NCBI GenBank assembly: GCA_963702685.1
Contig: CAVPDQ010000014.1
Location: 619,595-683,594 of the forward strand
Direction: 5' to 3'
DNA length: 64,000 nucleotides
Source: AP-15 sp963702685
GTDB taxonomy: Bacteria; Pseudomonadota; Alphaproteobacteria; ATCC43930; CGMCC-115725
In this document: positions 44,358 to 52,373 of the stretch, one piece after another
How the letters are laid out: each line of letters opens with the position of its first letter
Position numbering within the stretch: position 1 is the first letter of the stretch
Notes under the pieces: generated by a model
What the model saw: the letters and a program-made list of their open reading frames with translations, nothing else
The model's database searches: none
Told to the model about the DNA's origin: nothing
Program-made: the position numbers and the translations under genes

Positions 44358-44660
44358 GTGCGGATAACCGCTCGGAACACTCTTGTCGGGTTTTGGGGTG
44401 ACCACCCGGAGGCAAAAGTCTCGCTCGAACGCTGGTGCAAACTGGTCAGAGCGGCACGCTGGGCATCGACGGACGAGCTTCAGAAAGCGGTTCCGAACGC
44501 GAAGGTGATCAATCGCGAACGCGTTCGATTCGAGGTTGCCGGGGGAAATTATCGCCTCGTGGCCGCCTTTGACTTCCGCCGACAGATCGCCTTTATCAAA
44601 TTCATCGGCTCTCACGCCGAATATGACCGGATCGACGCGATTAAGGCGTCGCAATTCTGA
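44358..44660 (+). CDS. higB: HigB-type mRNA interferase toxin
   Basis: 100 residues from GTG 44358. MRITARNTLVGFWGDHPEAK, LERWCKLVRAARWASTDEL, VRFEVAGGNYRLVAAFDF and QIAFIKFIGSHAEYDRID match the HigB/RelE-like fold, including the conserved N-x-R-x2-F/A and HAEYD blocks. HigB cleaves mRNA on ribosomes. Toxin-first order is normal for hig modules. Confidence 0.92.
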   Translation: MRITARNTLVGFWGDHPEAKVSLERWCKLVRAARWASTDELQKAVPNAKVINRERVRFEVAGGNYRLVAAFDFRRQIAFIKFIGSHAEYDRIDAIKASQF

Positions 44661-44673
44661 AGGAGACCACGTG

Positions 44674-45057
44674 ATGGAGATCCGGCCGATCCGGACCAAT
44701 CGAGATCATCTCGCCGCACTCGCCGAAATCGAGGCCTATTGGGGTGCCCCCGAAGACAGCGAGGAGGGCGACCGCCTCGAGGTGCTTGTCGCGCTCGTCG
44801 AATTGTATGAAGCGAAGCGCTGGCCGCTGCAAGCCGACGCAGGTTTCGACCCGATCGATGTGCTCCACTATGCTATCGCTGAGCTTGGGCATACGCAGGC
44901 CGAGCTCGGCAAAGTTCTGGGCTCGCGAGCGCGCGTATCAGAAATTCTCAGCCGCAGACGGGCGCTGACGATCGACATGATTCGCAGAATCAGCGACAGC
45001 TGGAAAATTCCCGCCGATCTCCTCGTTTGTCCTTATGATCTCGAGCGCGTGGCATGA
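44674..45057 (+). CDS. higA: HigA-type antitoxin (HTH)
   Basis: 127 residues from ATG 44674, with AAGGAG at 44660-44665. An N-terminal toxin-binding part (HLAALAEIEAYWGAPEDSEE) precedes a helix-turn-helix (LGHTQAELGKVLGSRARVSE and ILSRRRALTIDMIRRIS). Spaced 13 bp after higB. It neutralises HigB and probably represses the operon through the upstream palindrome. Confidence 0.92.
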   Translation: MEIRPIRTNRDHLAALAEIEAYWGAPEDSEEGDRLEVLVALVELYEAKRWPLQADAGFDPIDVLHYAIAELGHTQAELGKVLGSRARVSEILSRRRALTIDMIRRISDSWKIPADLLVCPYDLERVA

Positions 45058-45090
45058 CTTCGTGATGGCCGCGTCGAGCCAAGACGGCGT

Positions 45091-46327
45091 TCAGCTCTTC
45101 AGCGGCGGGTAGTCGCGCGAATAGACCGGCTGGGCGAGAAACCATTTCTCGTCGTAAGTCCAGAACTGGCTGACGTTCGGGTAGGTCTTGATCGTCGTGT
45201 TGACCAGCTTGCCGCCTTTCTTCTCGCAGCGGCGGATAAAGATATTGCCGACGACATTGCCGAAATGGTCGAAATGAAACGGCCCGCGCGGCGTGTCGGT
45301 CAATGACACCGCGCGCATCGCGCCGATCAGCGCATCCTTGTCGTCGGTCTTGCCGCCCAATTTTTCGAGCGCCGCCTCGGCCACCATCCCGTTCAAATAG
45401 AGACCGGCGGCGTAGGAGCCCGGGACGTTGCCGTAATCCTTCAGCGTGTCGGCGACAAAACGGCGGTTGCTCGGCGTATCGAGATCGACCGTGTAGGCCG
45501 CGCTCGAAACGACACCCAGCGCCTCCTCGCCAAAGCTCTTCAGGAGCCCGTCATCCATCGCCACGCCGCCGCCGACCAATGGCAAGGCGATCCCCTGGTC
45601 CTTGTATTGGACCATGAACTTGACCGGGTTCGAACCGCCGAGGCCGGAGATCACCGCATCGACGCCGCTCATCTGCGCCAGATAGGGCGTATAGTCGGGG
45701 GTGACGATCGGCGGCCACAATTTCTTGGTGACCCGTCCGCCCTCGTCCTCGAAGACCCGCTGGAAGCCGCCGATCTCCTCATAGCCAAAGGCAAAATCGT
45801 TGGCGAGCGTGATCACGCGCTTGTAGCCGAGGTCTTTCGCCACATAATCGGCAAGCGGGTGCATCGCCTGCGCCGAGGTCGCCGAGGCGCGAATAAAGTA
45901 AGGGTTGGGCTTGCGCTGGGTCATGTCCTCGGCGGCGGCGAGGCTCAGGATCGGCACCTTCTTGCCGGCGACGTAGCTGCTGATCGCGAGCAATTCGAAG
46001 GCCGCCAAGCGGGCCGAAGATCATATCGACCCCATCGCGCTCGATCAGCTCCTGCGCCTTGGTCTTCGCACCAGCCGGGTTGCCGCCGGTATCGGCAATG
46101 ATAAGCTCGGCCGGGCGGCCGCCGAGCCGGTTCTGGCGATGCTTCAGGAACAGCGCCACCCCCTCTTCCATCTGGATGCCGCCTTGCGCCAGCGGCCCGG
46201 TCTTGACCGTCAGCAACCCGATCTTGACCGGCGCCACCGCGGCGATCGCCGGCAGCGGCAGACCCGCCGCCAGCCCGGCCCCCACGGCACTCGTGATCAG
46301 GCTGCGTCGCGTCAAGGTTCCCGGCAT
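45091..46327 (-). pseudogene. livK: Branched-chain amino-acid-type ABC substrate-binding protein, frameshifted at 46010
   Basis: From ATG 46327: a twin-arginine-like signal (TRRSLITSAVGAGLAAGLPL), then VKIGLLTVKTGPLAQGGIQM and ELIERDGVDMIFGPL. The rest is in the next frame: AAFELLAISSYVAGKKVPIL, RVITLANDFAFGYEEIGG and the C-terminal FHFDHFGNVVGNIFIRR. Removing one T from GGCCCGCTTGGCG (plus-strand CAAG 46009-46012) joins them into about 411 residues, a normal Peripla_BP_6 protein. It is the likely partner of livHMGF, displaced 5 kb from it. Same GCTTG signature as three other breaks in the window. Confidence 0.87.
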
Positions 46328-46602
46328 CACGTGAGCGACCTCCGACGTTATTTCTTCTCGCTGGGCATCCGCCCCGGACTGAAAGTGCTATGTGCCGAGC
46401 GAGCCTGTCAATTCGCAGTCGCGACCCGGCGCGCGCACGAGGCCGCAACAGCGGCAACCTCGCTCCGTGAGGCCTATGGGACCCGATGTAGCCCTCGGCA
46501 AACGAGGGAAACCCGGTGTCGGCGGGTCCGTTTGCCCAGGTCTTTCGATGCGGCCGGGATGCGTTAGACTGGCCCGCAACGATTGGTCGGGGGAGGAAGC
46601 CG
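46328..46602. other. Divergent intergenic region livK / GMC oxidoreductase
   Basis: 275 bp without a supported gene. It should hold promoters for both directions. GGGAGGAAG at 46591-46599 is the GMC ribosome-binding site. No operator recognised. Confidence 0.4.
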
Positions 46603-48261
46603 ATGCAGGCGGATTATATCATCGTGGGCGCAGGCTCGGCCGGCTGTGTGCTGGCCAACCGGCTGACCGAGGACCCCGGCGCCAAGGTCTTGCTGATCGA
46701 GGCCGGCGGGCGCGACTGGAACCCGCTGATCCATGTCCCGGCCGGGTTTTTCAAGATGCTCGACCACGACACCCTGACCTGGAAGTTCCGGTCCGAGCCG
46801 GACCCCGGCACCAACGGCCGCGCCATCGTCTATACCCGCGGCCGGGTGGTCGGCGGCTCGTCCTCGATCAACGGGCTCGTCTACATCCGCGGCCAGCCCG
46901 AGGATTACGACCACTGGGCGCAGTTCGGCAACCGCGGCTGGTCGTGGGAGGATTGCCTGCCCTATTTTAAGAAGGCCGAGCGCTGGGAGGGCGAAGCGAG
47001 CGAGGTGCGCGGCAAGGAAGGCCCGCTCTTCACCTCGAACACCGACCGGTCGGCGATCTGCGCCACCGTCGTCGAAGCCGGCAAGGAGATCGGGCTCGAA
47101 TACCGCGACGACGTCAACGATCTGCCGCCCGGCGCCGGCGACTCGATCGGCTGGTGCCAGCAGACCCGCGGCGGCCGGCGGCGCGCCTCGACCGCACGCA
47201 CCTATCTGCGCCCGGCGCTGAAGCGGCCAAACCTCCAGCTCGTGACGAAGGCGCTGGTGCACCGCATCCTGTTCGACGGCAAGCGCGCAATCGGCATCGA
47301 ATTCTCGCGCGGCGGCCCCGGCGGCCCGGTCGAACGCGCCGATGCGGCGCGCGAGGTGATCCTGTCGGCGGGTGCGATCGGCTCGCCGCACATCCTGCAA
47401 TTGTCGGGCGTCGGCGACCCCGAGCATCTGGGCCGTATCGGTGTGCCGGTCGTGCACGAATTGCGCGGCGTCGGCAAGAACATGCAGGACCATTACCAGG
47501 CGCGCGTCTCCTACCCGATTGTCGGCGCCCAGACCGCGAACGAGCGCTCGCGCGGCCTCCCCTTGGCCGGCGAGGTCATGCGCTGGCTGTTCACCGGCAA
47601 GGGGATGCTGACCTACAGCCCGTCGCTCGTCGCCGCCTCGGTCAAGGTGCTCGAGGAATCGGCGACCCCCGACATCCAGTGCACCTTCGCCCCCGGCAGC
47701 TTCAAAGGCGGCCAGATCGGCGAATTGGAGGAGGCGCCGGGCCTCTCCGCCGGCGCCTGGCAGATGCGGCCCTTGTCGCGCGGCTATGTCGAAGCAAAGT
47801 CGAGCCGCCCCGGCGATATGCCGGCGATCAACCCGCGCTACCTCTCGGAGGAAACCGACCGCCGCGCGATCATCGGCGGCCTGCGCCTCGCGCGGCGCAT
47901 CTTCGCCGCCCCGGCGCTGAAGCCCTTTGTCCGCGACGAGAGCCTGCCCGGCTTCCAAGTCCAAACCGACGACGAGCTTCTCGACTACGCCCGGAAGAAC
48001 GGCGGCACCTGCTATCATGCGAGCTGCACCTGCATGATGGGCTCGCACCCGCTCTCCGTCGTCGACAGCGAATTGCGCGTGCACGGCCTCCAATCCCTGC
48101 GCGTCATCGACGCCGCGGTGATGCCCGCCGTCACCTCCACCAACACCAACGCCCCCACCATCATGATCGCCGAAAAAGGCGCCGCGATGATCAAAGGGCG
48201 CCGCGCGGCAAAGAATGGCGGCGTAGCGAACAAGCCAAGCGTAGAGTGGGTGGAGCGATGA
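46603..48261 (+). CDS. GMC-family FAD-dependent oxidoreductase (choline dehydrogenase-like)
   Basis: 552 residues from ATG 46603. FAD-binding GxGxxG: DYIIVGAGSAGCVLANRLTE. GMC signature 1: RGRVVGGSSSINGLVYIRG. Signature 2: EVILSAGAIGSPHILQLSGV. The C-terminal catalytic region has CYHASCTCMMG (catalytic His) and TNTNAPTIMIAEKGA. It oxidises an alcohol; the substrate is not evident. The last ten or so codons (KPSVEWVER) fall inside a dispersed palindromic repeat, so the tail is probably non-native. Confidence 0.94.
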   Translation: MQADYIIVGAGSAGCVLANRLTEDPGAKVLLIEAGGRDWNPLIHVPAGFFKMLDHDTLTWKFRSEPDPGTNGRAIVYTRGRVVGGSSSINGLVYIRGQPEDYDHWAQFGNRGWSWEDCLPYFKKAERWEGEASEVRGKEGPLFTSNTDRSAICATVVEAGKEIGLEYRDDVNDLPPGAGDSIGWCQQTRGGRRRASTARTYLRPALKRPNLQLVTKALVHRILFDGKRAIGIEFSRGGPGGPVERADAAREVILSAGAIGSPHILQLSGVGDPEHLGRIGVPVVHELRGVGKNMQDHYQARVSYPIVGAQTANERSRGLPLAGEVMRWLFTGKGMLTYSPSLVAASVKVLEESATPDIQCTFAPGSFKGGQIGELEEAPGLSAGAWQMRPLSRGYVEAKSSRPGDMPAINPRYLSEETDRRAIIGGLRLARRIFAAPALKPFVRDESLPGFQVQTDDELLDYARKNGGTCYHASCTCMMGSHPLSVVDSELRVHGLQSLRVIDAAVMPAVTSTNTNAPTIMIAEKGAAMIKGRRAAKNGGVANKPSVEWVER

Positions 48262-48311
48262 GCGAAACCCACCGAAGAAGGGGCGAGTGGCGGGTTGCAC
48301 CCGCCCTACGC
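48239..48311. repeat. Palindromic dispersed repeat overlapping the 3' end of the GMC gene
   Basis: The element starts AGCGTAG and ends CTACGCT, with inner GTGGGTGG...ACCCACC and GGCGGGT-TGC-ACCCGCC hairpins (the latter at 48289-48305). Sequences of the type GGCGGGTTGCACCCGCCCTACG are widespread intergenic repeats in Proteobacteria. The GMC stop lies inside it. It may also serve as terminator. Confidence 0.7.
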
Positions 48312-48499
48312 TTTCTGTTTGTCGAGATTCCATGAACCATCGGAACGCCATATGACGGGCGTGGCTTTTGCCCTCTCCGCATATGCCGTCCATTCTTCGC
48401 TGCTCATTTCCAACCAAACAGCGGCGTATCGCTTCGATGTCGGGGGTTGCATTTTTAGTTATCAATCCTATCATTAATGTATTTTGGGGAGCTACGCCG
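48262..48499. other. Spacer between the GMC gene and the truncated gene at 48500
   Basis: After the repeat, 238 bp of lower-GC sequence (TTTTTAGTTATCAATCCTATCATTAATG near 48450) has no supported gene. It probably contains the promoter of the truncated gene. Confidence 0.4.
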
Positions 48500-48838
48500 A
48501 TGGCAATCACTTTCAACATGATCTTAAACTCCGAGGGCATCGATCCGCGCGATGTCCATTTGGCGCGGCACCATGACACGCGCCCGGAATGCAAGGTCAC
48601 CCCCTACGGTCTCTGGCGGCGTGACCCTGCGCTCCTGCAGAAATATCAAAGCTTCCAAAGCACGGCACGATTTCCGCTCGGCAAGCTCTTGGCGAGCTTT
48701 GTCCGCACGCCCTTGAATAAGACGCTGTTCGTTGGCCTCTGGTTGGTGAATGGCAAAGGAGTCACCGACGAAAACGACAGAGACCCATGCTCAGACCTCC
48801 CGGTGTGCGGTCTGGGGGGATGTCCCGCTCCGTGTTGA
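48500..48838 (+). pseudogene. Unknown protein (GIY-YIG-associated-like N-terminus), truncated by IS256
   Basis: From ATG 48500: MAITFNMILNSEGIDPRDVH, LARHHDTRPECKVTPYGLWR, LLQKYQSFQSTARFPLGKLL and ASFVRTPLNKTLFVGLWLVN. This pattern recalls the N-terminal part of a larger alphaproteobacterial protein that often carries a GIY-YIG nuclease domain; that link is from memory and moderate. Homology stops at about VTDENDRDPC, just before the IS256 left end at 48815. The remaining frame to 48838 is IS sequence. The missing C-terminus is not found on the other side of the IS. Confidence 0.6.
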
Positions 48839-50246
48839 AATTCCCTCGGCAGGCATCGCTGATTGGGCAGGCTATGCGGCCTTGGCGTGCTGTTCAAGGT
48901 CGGGGTTTCTGGCGTGCTTGGCCTGATGGGCGGCCAGAGCGCCCCGCAGGATCGGTAATTGCTTGCGGGCCTTGAGCCGCCGGAAACCCTTGGCGGCCTC
49001 CAGCATGGCGGCCGCGGTCCAGCGCAGCGCCATTTTGGCATCCTGCCAGTATTTGACGTTGCGGCACACCTGCCGGATGGTGCCGTTCATGTTTTCGATG
49101 ATGTTGGTGCACGCCAGCGACCGGCGCAATTCGACCGGGAGGCCGAGGCGGGTGACGGTAAGGATCTCATCGATGCCTTCCAAGATGCTGGCGGAGACGC
49201 CGGGGGCCTCCCGTTCCAGGCGGCGGGCGAGATTGCAGATCAGCTTTTCGGCCTTCGCAGCATCATCGAGTTCCCACGCCTGACGCAGCGCCTTGCGCAC
49301 GCTGGCGTGCAAGGGCTTGGCGAGGCGCTCGGTGATGTTGCGGGCCTTGTGAACCTGGCAGCGCTGGATCGGGGTGTGGCGGCCGAAGGTCCGGCGGATC
49401 GCCTTGGACAGCGCCTTGGCTCCGTCGATGATGAACAGGCGGCAGACCTTCGGATCGAGGCCACGCCCAACCAGGTTGTCCAGAAGCGCCTGCGCCACGG
49501 CGGTGTTCTCGGTGGCCCCCTCGATCACGCCGAGAGGATGCTTCCCGCCGTCACCGTCGATGCCGACGGCGGCCAGCAGCATGAGGTCCTCCTCGATGTG
49601 GATGCCGTCGATCTGGATGATCAGCAGGTCCAGCTCGGACAGGTCGGCCGCCATCCATTCCGCCATACGCTCCGCCGACAGCGCTACGAACCGGCGTGAC
49701 ACCGCCGACTTGGAGACGCCGGTGCCCTTGGGCGCAGGCACATCGCCTGCCGGTAGGCGGACGGCGCGGCCGAACTTGCGCGTCGAGACGTTGATCAGCA
49801 TCAGGTTCAGCGCCCACTGGCCCAGCAGGTCCTCGGACTGGGCCGTCTCCCAGCTCGGCAAGGCGATCTCGCCACCTGCACGGGCGCGCACACGAGGGCG
49901 TTCGACCTCGACCTTGCCCCCGTGAAAGCCGACCTTTCCCTTGGTCTTCCCCCAACGGTGCCCGTCCTTGCCGGCGGCGCGCCCATAACGGGGGCCGCAC
50001 AGCCGGGCCGCATCCTCCTCCATCATGTTGGCCAGGGTGGCGATGCCTGCCGTCAGGCAGAAACGCTCGAAGCTCGCTCCGACCTCTTGCCAAGCCTTTT
50101 CGACGATTGCCACCGGGATGACGGCGGCCATTGTGGTAAATTCCTTCATGGCGTTGCTCTCCTTCGTGGATTCAGCACCCCGAGCCTACAGGCTCAAGGT
50201 GGGCAACGCCTGCCCTCCTATTTCAACATCGACCGGGACATCCCCC
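48815..50246 (-). mobile_element. IS256-family insertion sequence, 1432 bp
   Basis: Terminal inverted repeats start GGGGGATGTCCCG at both ends (48815 inward; complement ending 50246) and continue about 27 bp to TGTTGAAAT with four mismatches. One transposase gene lies on the minus strand. Flanking 8-mers are GCGGTCTG and GTCGCGTG, which do not match, so no target-site duplication is visible. This suggests a deletion or recombination after insertion. Confidence 0.9.
48872..50149 (-). CDS. IS256-family transposase
   Basis: 425 residues from ATG 50149 (GAAGGAGAG upstream). The mutator-type DDE residues are in LLIIQIDGIHIEEDLMLLAA, CRLFIIDGAKALSKAIRRTF and the Glu of ACTNIIENMNGTIRQVCRN. HTPIQRCQVHKARNITERL is the conserved family block. 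Frame is intact, so the element could be active. Confidence 0.95.
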   Translation of the reverse strand: MKEFTTMAAVIPVAIVEKAWQEVGASFERFCLTAGIATLANMMEEDAARLCGPRYGRAAGKDGHRWGKTKGKVGFHGGKVEVERPRVRARAGGEIALPSWETAQSEDLLGQWALNLMLINVSTRKFGRAVRLPAGDVPAPKGTGVSKSAVSRRFVALSAERMAEWMAADLSELDLLIIQIDGIHIEEDLMLLAAVGIDGDGGKHPLGVIEGATENTAVAQALLDNLVGRGLDPKVCRLFIIDGAKALSKAIRRTFGRHTPIQRCQVHKARNITERLAKPLHASVRKALRQAWELDDAAKAEKLICNLARRLEREAPGVSASILEGIDEILTVTRLGLPVELRRSLACTNIIENMNGTIRQVCRNVKYWQDAKMALRWTAAAMLEAAKGFRRLKARKQLPILRGALAAHQAKHARNPDLEQHAKAA

Positions 50247-50293
50247 GTCGCGTGGCGGGAGCCACATAGACCCGATCACGGAAGGGTGCGCGC

Positions 50294-50932
50294 TCAGTCG
50301 AAAGCGCGTGGTCGGCCGATAAGGCCGAGGCCGGACATGCCGGCGAGAGCCGTCACGAGAAGCCAGATCGACGCCGGCTCCGGTACGGGCGAAGTGGTCA
50401 CGCTGGAAACCAACGTCACGATCGGCTGATCAGCGGTAATAGAAAAGGGCACGCCTGCTTGAAGCAGGACAGCACCATCCGTTCCTGCCGGATAGGTAAA
50501 GCTAGAAGAATCCGTGCATTGTGCATCGAGAGGAACGGCGGCGCCGACGCATATCTCGGAGAAAGGAAAAGTGCCCGCAATATCCAGGCTGCTGGCGCCG
50601 CCTGTCGTATCGTAAGAGAATAGGGATAAATGGTTTTGCCCCTGGATCGCAATATCCCCACTAAGTGAGTCGCTGTAGGTGGCGGCCAACGACGTGAGAT
50701 CGCTTAACTCAATGAGGCCGGACGGCTCAACGTTGCCGCTGAAGGAGCCGCTCAGGATCCCGCCCGTGTCCGTCGAACCCGCGGTTATCACGCTGCCGTT
50801 AAGTACGGCCGCCGTCCAACCTGACTGCGTGAAATCAAACGTGTCGATGGTTCCGGCCTGAGCGGGGAGCGTGGCGACGCTCGACATCCCGATCGCAAAA
50901 ATCATAGCCGCTGCGAAGCCGGATTGGCGCAT
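50294..50932 (-). CDS. PEP-CTERM sorting-domain exported protein
   Basis: 212 residues from ATG 50932. It has a signal peptide (GFAAAMIFAIGMSSVATLPAQA), then a Ser/Thr/Gly/Asp-rich beta body (FSGNVEPSGLIELSDLTSLA). The C-terminal PEP-CTERM anchor reads VPEPASIWLLVTALAGMSGL followed by a basic GRPRAFD. Such proteins are processed by exosortase (EpsH) and usually exported with exopolysaccharide. No exosortase gene is in this window. Function of the body unknown. Confidence 0.88.
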   Translation of the reverse strand: MRQSGFAAAMIFAIGMSSVATLPAQAGTIDTFDFTQSGWTAAVLNGSVITAGSTDTGGILSGSFSGNVEPSGLIELSDLTSLAATYSDSLSGDIAIQGQNHLSLFSYDTTGGASSLDIAGTFPFSEICVGAAVPLDAQCTDSSSFTYPAGTDGAVLLQAGVPFSITADQPIVTLVSSVTTSPVPEPASIWLLVTALAGMSGLGLIGRPRAFD

Positions 50933-51170
50933 GACACAACCACTGACACTGTTAGTCCATGAATCCCCAAATAGGCGTCGTCTTCGCACCTTTACAGCTG
51001 ACGGTAGCCCCTCTCAAGCCTCTCGACAAGGACTTTTCTGGCCACAGCCCGGCGACCTCTCTGCTGCGGTGCGGCGATGGCCAAAAATGCCGGGACTTCC
51101 AATCCACAGCCCCGGATTTGGGCGCGCGTCTCCCGCCGATAGACGCGGCGGCCAGGCTCGACGGTGATCC
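50933..51170. other. Spacer with possible degenerate coding on the minus strand
   Basis: A minus-strand frame (50992-51177; VEPGRRVYRRETRAQIRGCG, LEVPAFLAIAAPQQRGRRAV) may continue the interrupted HEPN-like gene or an adjacent lost gene after a frame change near 51180. No family recognised and no independent start. Confidence 0.3.
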
Positions 51171-51356
51171 TCAACATCGGGCCGGTGACGATGGACGGAG
51201 CGCGGCGATCGCATCCAGAATTTCCTGGAACAGCGCGCGCGGCATCGCCACCTCGGCCATCTGGGCATTACGGGCATTACGGGGACAGTTTACTAATTCG
51301 GCGAGCCGGGCCACCGCCTTCGCGAAGTCCGCGCGCAGCGATTGAGCCTTTGTCAC
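51171..51356 (-). pseudogene. HEPN-type (HI0074-like) toxin partner, interrupted by a repeat
   Basis: Starts at GTG 51356, overlapping the nucleotidyltransferase stop (GTGA). MTKAQSLRADFAKAVARLAE matches the N-terminus of HEPN/nucleotidyltransferase-substrate-binding proteins. After LAELV the frame reads through the inserted GGGGACAGTTTACT repeat (51281-51296) and stops at 51171 after 61 residues. The RX4-6H ribonuclease motif and the RFEFTYELAWK-type block are absent. The toxin is therefore destroyed while its partner gene is intact. Confidence 0.6.
51281..51296. repeat. Isolated copy of the RAYT-associated repeat core
   Basis: GGGGACAGTTTACTAA on the plus strand shares its first 14 bases with the core of the 9.5-12.0 kb clusters. 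Adjacent CATTACGGGCATTACGGG resembles the GTAATCC-type linkers there. It lies inside the HEPN-like coding sequence. Confidence 0.75.
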
Positions 51357-51652
51357 AACGGGACCTGCCGTGCCGCGACTCGGCGAAAGTTCTCCGGGAT
51401 CCGCGCGAAGTCGACGACCTTGATCGTAAAGAGGGTCGGCGCCTCTTCAATTTCGTCCTCGATTGCCGCAAGAGCGGCGCGCGGAACCGGGGCCGGGCCT
51501 TCAACGCCGATATCGATGTCGGAGCGCTCGCCGGCCGAGCCGGTCGCGCGCGAGCCGAACAGGAACACGCGGTAGGCTGGATCGGGCAGGTGCCGCCGGA
51601 TCACCGAAGCGGCAAATTTGGCGGCGTCCATCGCGTCGCGCATGGTCTGCAT
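51353..51652 (-). CDS. Minimal nucleotidyltransferase (MntA-like antitoxin)
   Basis: 99 residues from ATG 51652. VFLFGSRATGSAGERSDIDI contains the GSX10DXD active site of MNT/Pol-beta-like transferases. MNT proteins inactivate partner HEPN toxins by AMPylation in known MntA-HepT pairs; here the expected partner just downstream is truncated. Translationally coupled to it by a GTGA overlap. Confidence 0.88.
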   Translation of the reverse strand: MQTMRDAMDAAKFAASVIRRHLPDPAYRVFLFGSRATGSAGERSDIDIGVEGPAPVPRAALAAIEDEIEEAPTLFTIKVVDFARIPENFRRVAARQVPL

Positions 51653-51721
51653 CCGGTGATTTTACCACGCACGCCTTACACTTTCGTCGATCAAACTTTT
51701 GCGTTCTCGGCGCAGACGACT

Positions 51722-52129
51722 TCAGTCGGCCCAATTTACGATTTCCAGTCCTTCGATGCGGCGGAACTCGCGTTCGTTGTTGGTGACCAGAATGAAGCCA
51801 GCCGCCTTGGCGTGTGCGGCGATCCATAGGTCGTTGTTGCCGATTATCTCGCCTGCGGCCGCCAATTTGGTGCGGATCGCGCCATAAAATTCGCCGGCGC
51901 GTGGCGGCAGCGCCATGACCGGAAGCAAGCCCGCCAACTCGGCCAGCTGACTGCGGGCTTGTTCGCGGAATTGACTTTTTTCGGCGCCGTAAACCAATTC
52001 GCCATAGGTGATGACCGAAAGCGCTGCCTCGCCCGGCTGCAGCTCGCGAAAACGTTCGAGAACCGCTGGAGGCCGTCGCCTGCGGATGTAGATGCAGATG
52101 TTCGTGTCCAACAGAAAGCGCGCGGCCAT
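51722..52129 (-). CDS. vapC: VapC toxin (PIN-domain ribonuclease), second locus
   Basis: 135 residues from ATG 52129, directly after the antitoxin stop (TGAATG). PIN acidic residues are visible in FLLDTNICIYIRRRRP, VITYGELVYGAEKS, IGNNDLWIAAHAKAAG and LVTNNEREFRRIEGL. This is the tRNA(fMet)-specific VapC type by overall pattern; that target is family knowledge. Confidence 0.93.
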   Translation of the reverse strand: MAARFLLDTNICIYIRRRRPPAVLERFRELQPGEAALSVITYGELVYGAEKSQFREQARSQLAELAGLLPVMALPPRAGEFYGAIRTKLAAAGEIIGNNDLWIAAHAKAAGFILVTNNEREFRRIEGLEIVNWAD

Positions 52130-52360
52130 TCACAGACCGTCCCGCTCCTGCGGTGGCATGTCGTCGCGGTCTTCCGAGAAGACATCGGCCGGCAAGCCGG
52201 CCAGAATTTCGAAGGCCCGCGCGAGCCCTTCCGCCTTTTCGCGCAGCACGATTTCGTCGCCGCGGCGGAATATCTCCACTTCCTTACCCTTCACGCGATA
52301 GGCCTTCGGCAAGCGCACAGCTTGGCTGTTTCCGGAACGAAACACACGGGCCGTCGCCAT
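52130..52360 (-). CDS. vapB: VapB antitoxin (AbrB/SpoVT-type)
   Basis: 76 residues from ATG 52360. MATARVFRSGNSQAVRLPKA and YRVKGKEVEIFRRGDEIVL form a swapped-hairpin AbrB-like DNA-binding domain. The C-terminal DVFSEDRDDMPPQERDGL is the toxin-binding tail. Unlike the ribbon-helix-helix VapB at 40.2 kb, so the two vapBC loci are not recent duplicates. Confidence 0.92.
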   Translation of the reverse strand: MATARVFRSGNSQAVRLPKAYRVKGKEVEIFRRGDEIVLREKAEGLARAFEILAGLPADVFSEDRDDMPPQERDGL

Positions 52361-52373
52361 GTTCGATCTCCAG

